A program made the position numbers and the translations under genes. A DNA stretch of 64,000 nt, from NCBI RefSeq assembly GCF_000009265.1, contig NC_008381.1, forward strand, positions 62,001 to 126,000, in the 5' to 3' direction. Within the stretch, counting starts at the first letter, position 1; each line of letters starts with the position of its first letter. Origin of the DNA: Rhizobium johnstonii 3841 (lineage in GTDB: Bacteria > Pseudomonadota > Alphaproteobacteria > Rhizobiales > Rhizobiaceae). Shown piece by piece: positions 62,632 to 64,000 of this stretch. Below the pieces are notes generated by a model. That model did not search any database. It was not told where the DNA came from and was given only the letters and a program-made list of their open reading frames with translations.

Positions 62632-63587
62632 GCTTTTTCTCCTGCCTCGACGGTTGCCTTGCGCTTACCAAAACGGACCCCACCAAGGCCTGTCGGCAGA
62701 AACAGGATCATCGAGAGGATTATGACTCCAAGTACCAGTTGCCAAGTGTTGGGCGCATGCTGGTAGGCGAACGTCCTGACAAATTCGAGTGCGAGCGCGG
62801 CGATGAAGGGCGTGAAGATGTTCCCGGTACCGGCAAGGACCGCGATCACCACGAATTCGCCCGAGGTTGCCCAGAAGGCCATTTCCGGATCCACATGCGC
62901 GACGAGAATGCCGCTCATGGAGCCACCTACGGCGGCTAGAATTGCCGCAAGGATGTAGGAGAGATAGATCGTCTTGCTTGCAGACGCGCCGAGATACTCG
63001 ACGCGAATCTCGTTATCCTTGATGCCAGGCAGCAGGCGACCGAGCGCCGTCTTGCCGAAGCACCAGACAGTTATCACCGCTGTGAAACAGATCAGGACGA
63101 GGATAACCAGGCCGTTGAAACGCGCAGTACCGCTCAGCGGCAGGCCGAACAAGGTCACGCCTCGGATGTTGAAGCCGTCCGTGCCGCCAAGTTCCACCGA
63201 CTTCACCAGAAGACCGTAGAGAAGCATGGACAGGGCGAGCGTCAGCATCGCGAAGAAGATGTCGCGGTAACGCGACAGAAGGAGACCGGCGACTGCAGCA
63301 GTCGCCGCGGCGATGATGACCGGGGCGATGAGCAAGAGAACCGCTTCGTTGATTTTCCAGAGATTGACCATCAGGCCGACGCAATAGCCGCCGATCGCGT
63401 AGTAAAGTCCTTGGCCGAACGAGACCAGCCCGGCGCGCATCATCAGCACAAGGCCGAGTACCGCGAGCCCCTTGGCAAGGCCGATCGAGATGACGAAGTT
63501 CCAGGTGGGTAGCGCCCAGGCTGCGACGATAAGGATAAGTGCCGCGCCGACGGCGACCGGCACAAAGGTTTGGGCTTTGTTCATCAT
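62628..63587 (-). CDS. livM: Branched-chain amino-acid-type ABC transporter permease LivM
   Basis: 319 residues from MMNKAQTFVPVAVGAALILI, with about ten membrane spans. Typical stretches are LMMRAGLVSFGQGLYYAIGG (LivM signature), LGRLLPGIKDNEIRVEYLGA (coupling loop) and ILVAHVDPEMAFWATSGEFV. Start overlaps the livH stop (ATGATG). The transport substrate may be an amino acid, amide or urea-like compound. Confidence 0.87.
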   Translation of the reverse strand: MMNKAQTFVPVAVGAALILIVAAWALPTWNFVISIGLAKGLAVLGLVLMMRAGLVSFGQGLYYAIGGYCVGLMVNLWKINEAVLLLIAPVIIAAATAAVAGLLLSRYRDIFFAMLTLALSMLLYGLLVKSVELGGTDGFNIRGVTLFGLPLSGTARFNGLVILVLICFTAVITVWCFGKTALGRLLPGIKDNEIRVEYLGASASKTIYLSYILAAILAAVGGSMSGILVAHVDPEMAFWATSGEFVVIAVLAGTGNIFTPFIAALALEFVRTFAYQHAPNTWQLVLGVIILSMILFLPTGLGGVRFGKRKATVEAGEKA

Positions 63588-64000
63588 ATCTTGCGCAACT
63601 CCACACCGGAAAACAGCCCCTGCGGACGCATGGCGAGAACGATAGCCATCACTGCATAGATGCTGAACACTTCGACTTCGGGCCAGTAGTGGACCGCAAG
63701 TGAGCGGACGAAGCCGACGATCAGGGCACCGACAATGGTGCCAGGAATCGATCCAAGCCCCCCGATCACCACCGCGGCGAACATCATGACGACCACTTCG
63801 ACGCCCATGCCCGGCGCCACGGAGATGGTCGGCGCTGTGAAGGCGCCGCCGAGTGCGGCGAGGATCGAGCCGGCCACAAAGGCCGACACTTTCCAACGGC
63901 TGACATTGATGCCCATCGCCTGCGATACTTCCGGATCATGAATGACGGCGCGCAGCATCTTCCCCTTGGCAGTGAATTGCAGAAACCACGTGAGGAAACC
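63584..64000 (-). CDS. livH: Branched-chain amino-acid-type ABC transporter permease LivH (runs off the window)
   Basis: The last ~138 residues are present: MLRAVIHDPEVSQAMGINVS (coupling loop), AFVAGSILAALGGAFTAPTI, MMFAAVVIGGLGSIPGTIVG, ending SGVELRKI. The frame is open to the window edge and the N-terminal half lies outside. Confidence 0.85.
   Translation of the reverse strand, partial: GFLTWFLQFTAKGKMLRAVIHDPEVSQAMGINVSRWKVSAFVAGSILAALGGAFTAPTISVAPGMGVEVVVMMFAAVVIGGLGSIPGTIVGALIVGFVRSLAVHYWPEVEVFSIYAVMAIVLAMRPQGLFSGVELRKI

Noticed and set aside
1..64000. CRISPR arrays and tRNA/rRNA genes
   Set aside because: No regularly spaced short repeats and no recognisable structural RNA were seen while reading the window.

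Overview
The window looks like part of a symbiotic plasmid or symbiosis island of a rhizobial alphaproteobacterium (Rhizobium/Sinorhizobium/Mesorhizobium type). The main clues are acdS (ACC deaminase), three copies of a nifH-type NifA/sigma-54 promoter cassette that still carry the first 20 codons of nifH, a RepA-like protein, rhizobial-style ABC uptake operons, and many insertion sequences and gene remnants. No nif, nod or fix gene is complete here.

Layout. 1-5.1 kb: the start of an aminotransferase gene with a divergent Lrp-type regulator, then a scrap-yard of truncated catabolic and transport genes (aldolase, aldehyde dehydrogenase, ABC ATPase, flavin monooxygenase, two ABC permeases). 5.4-13.2 kb: an intact nine-gene minus-strand catabolic operon (binding protein, permease, ATPase, RidA, two metal-dependent amidohydrolases, Asp/Glu-racemase-family enzyme, GntR regulator, DUF3830). 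13.8-18.1 kb: a truncated GlxA-type regulator and a reductase tail, a type IV (AbiE-like) toxin-antitoxin pair whose toxin gene is frameshifted, and phage-like debris. 18.4-22.3 kb: a ProV-ProW-ProX quaternary-amine uptake operon and two small genes. 22.4-30.3 kb: insertion sequences (IS5, IS427-like, IS6, IS3) around acdS and fragments of dnaE2 and an AraC regulator.

30.8-35.1 kb holds the most interesting system. It is a compact RiPP (ribosomally made, modified peptide) operon on the minus strand: a precursor with a Nif11-like leader, a GG site and a Val/Ala/Thr-rich core, a PoyD-type radical SAM epimerase, and a RiPP-maturation radical SAM protein of the C-methyltransferase class. It lies downstream of a nifH-type promoter cassette, so I infer a peptide made during symbiotic nitrogen fixation.

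36.1-41.5 kb and 48.7-56.8 kb form a carbon-storage module driven by two more copies of the cassette. It contains a ThDP enzyme split into two genes (two copies), an iron-type alcohol dehydrogenase (one good and one broken copy), class III PHA synthase PhaE-PhaC, a CoA-transferase whose N-terminus is fused to NifH codons, a phasin, acetyl-CoA synthetase and adenylate kinase. Together these could turn pyruvate- or acetate-level carbon into CoA esters and stored polyhydroxyalkanoate in the bacteroid. Between the two halves lie a frameshifted c-type cytochrome gene, a RepA-like protein that has lost its P-loop, a HAD hydrolase/phosphoribosyltransferase pair, and remnants of hemN and of an isocitrate/isopropylmalate dehydrogenase.

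56.8-64 kb: a GH19-like lysozyme/chitinase gene cut in two by an IS66 element with a clean 8-bp target duplication, an IS remnant, and the livF-livG-livM-livH part of a branched-chain amino-acid-type uptake operon that runs off the window. All assignments come from reading the translated sequence; no database search was run.
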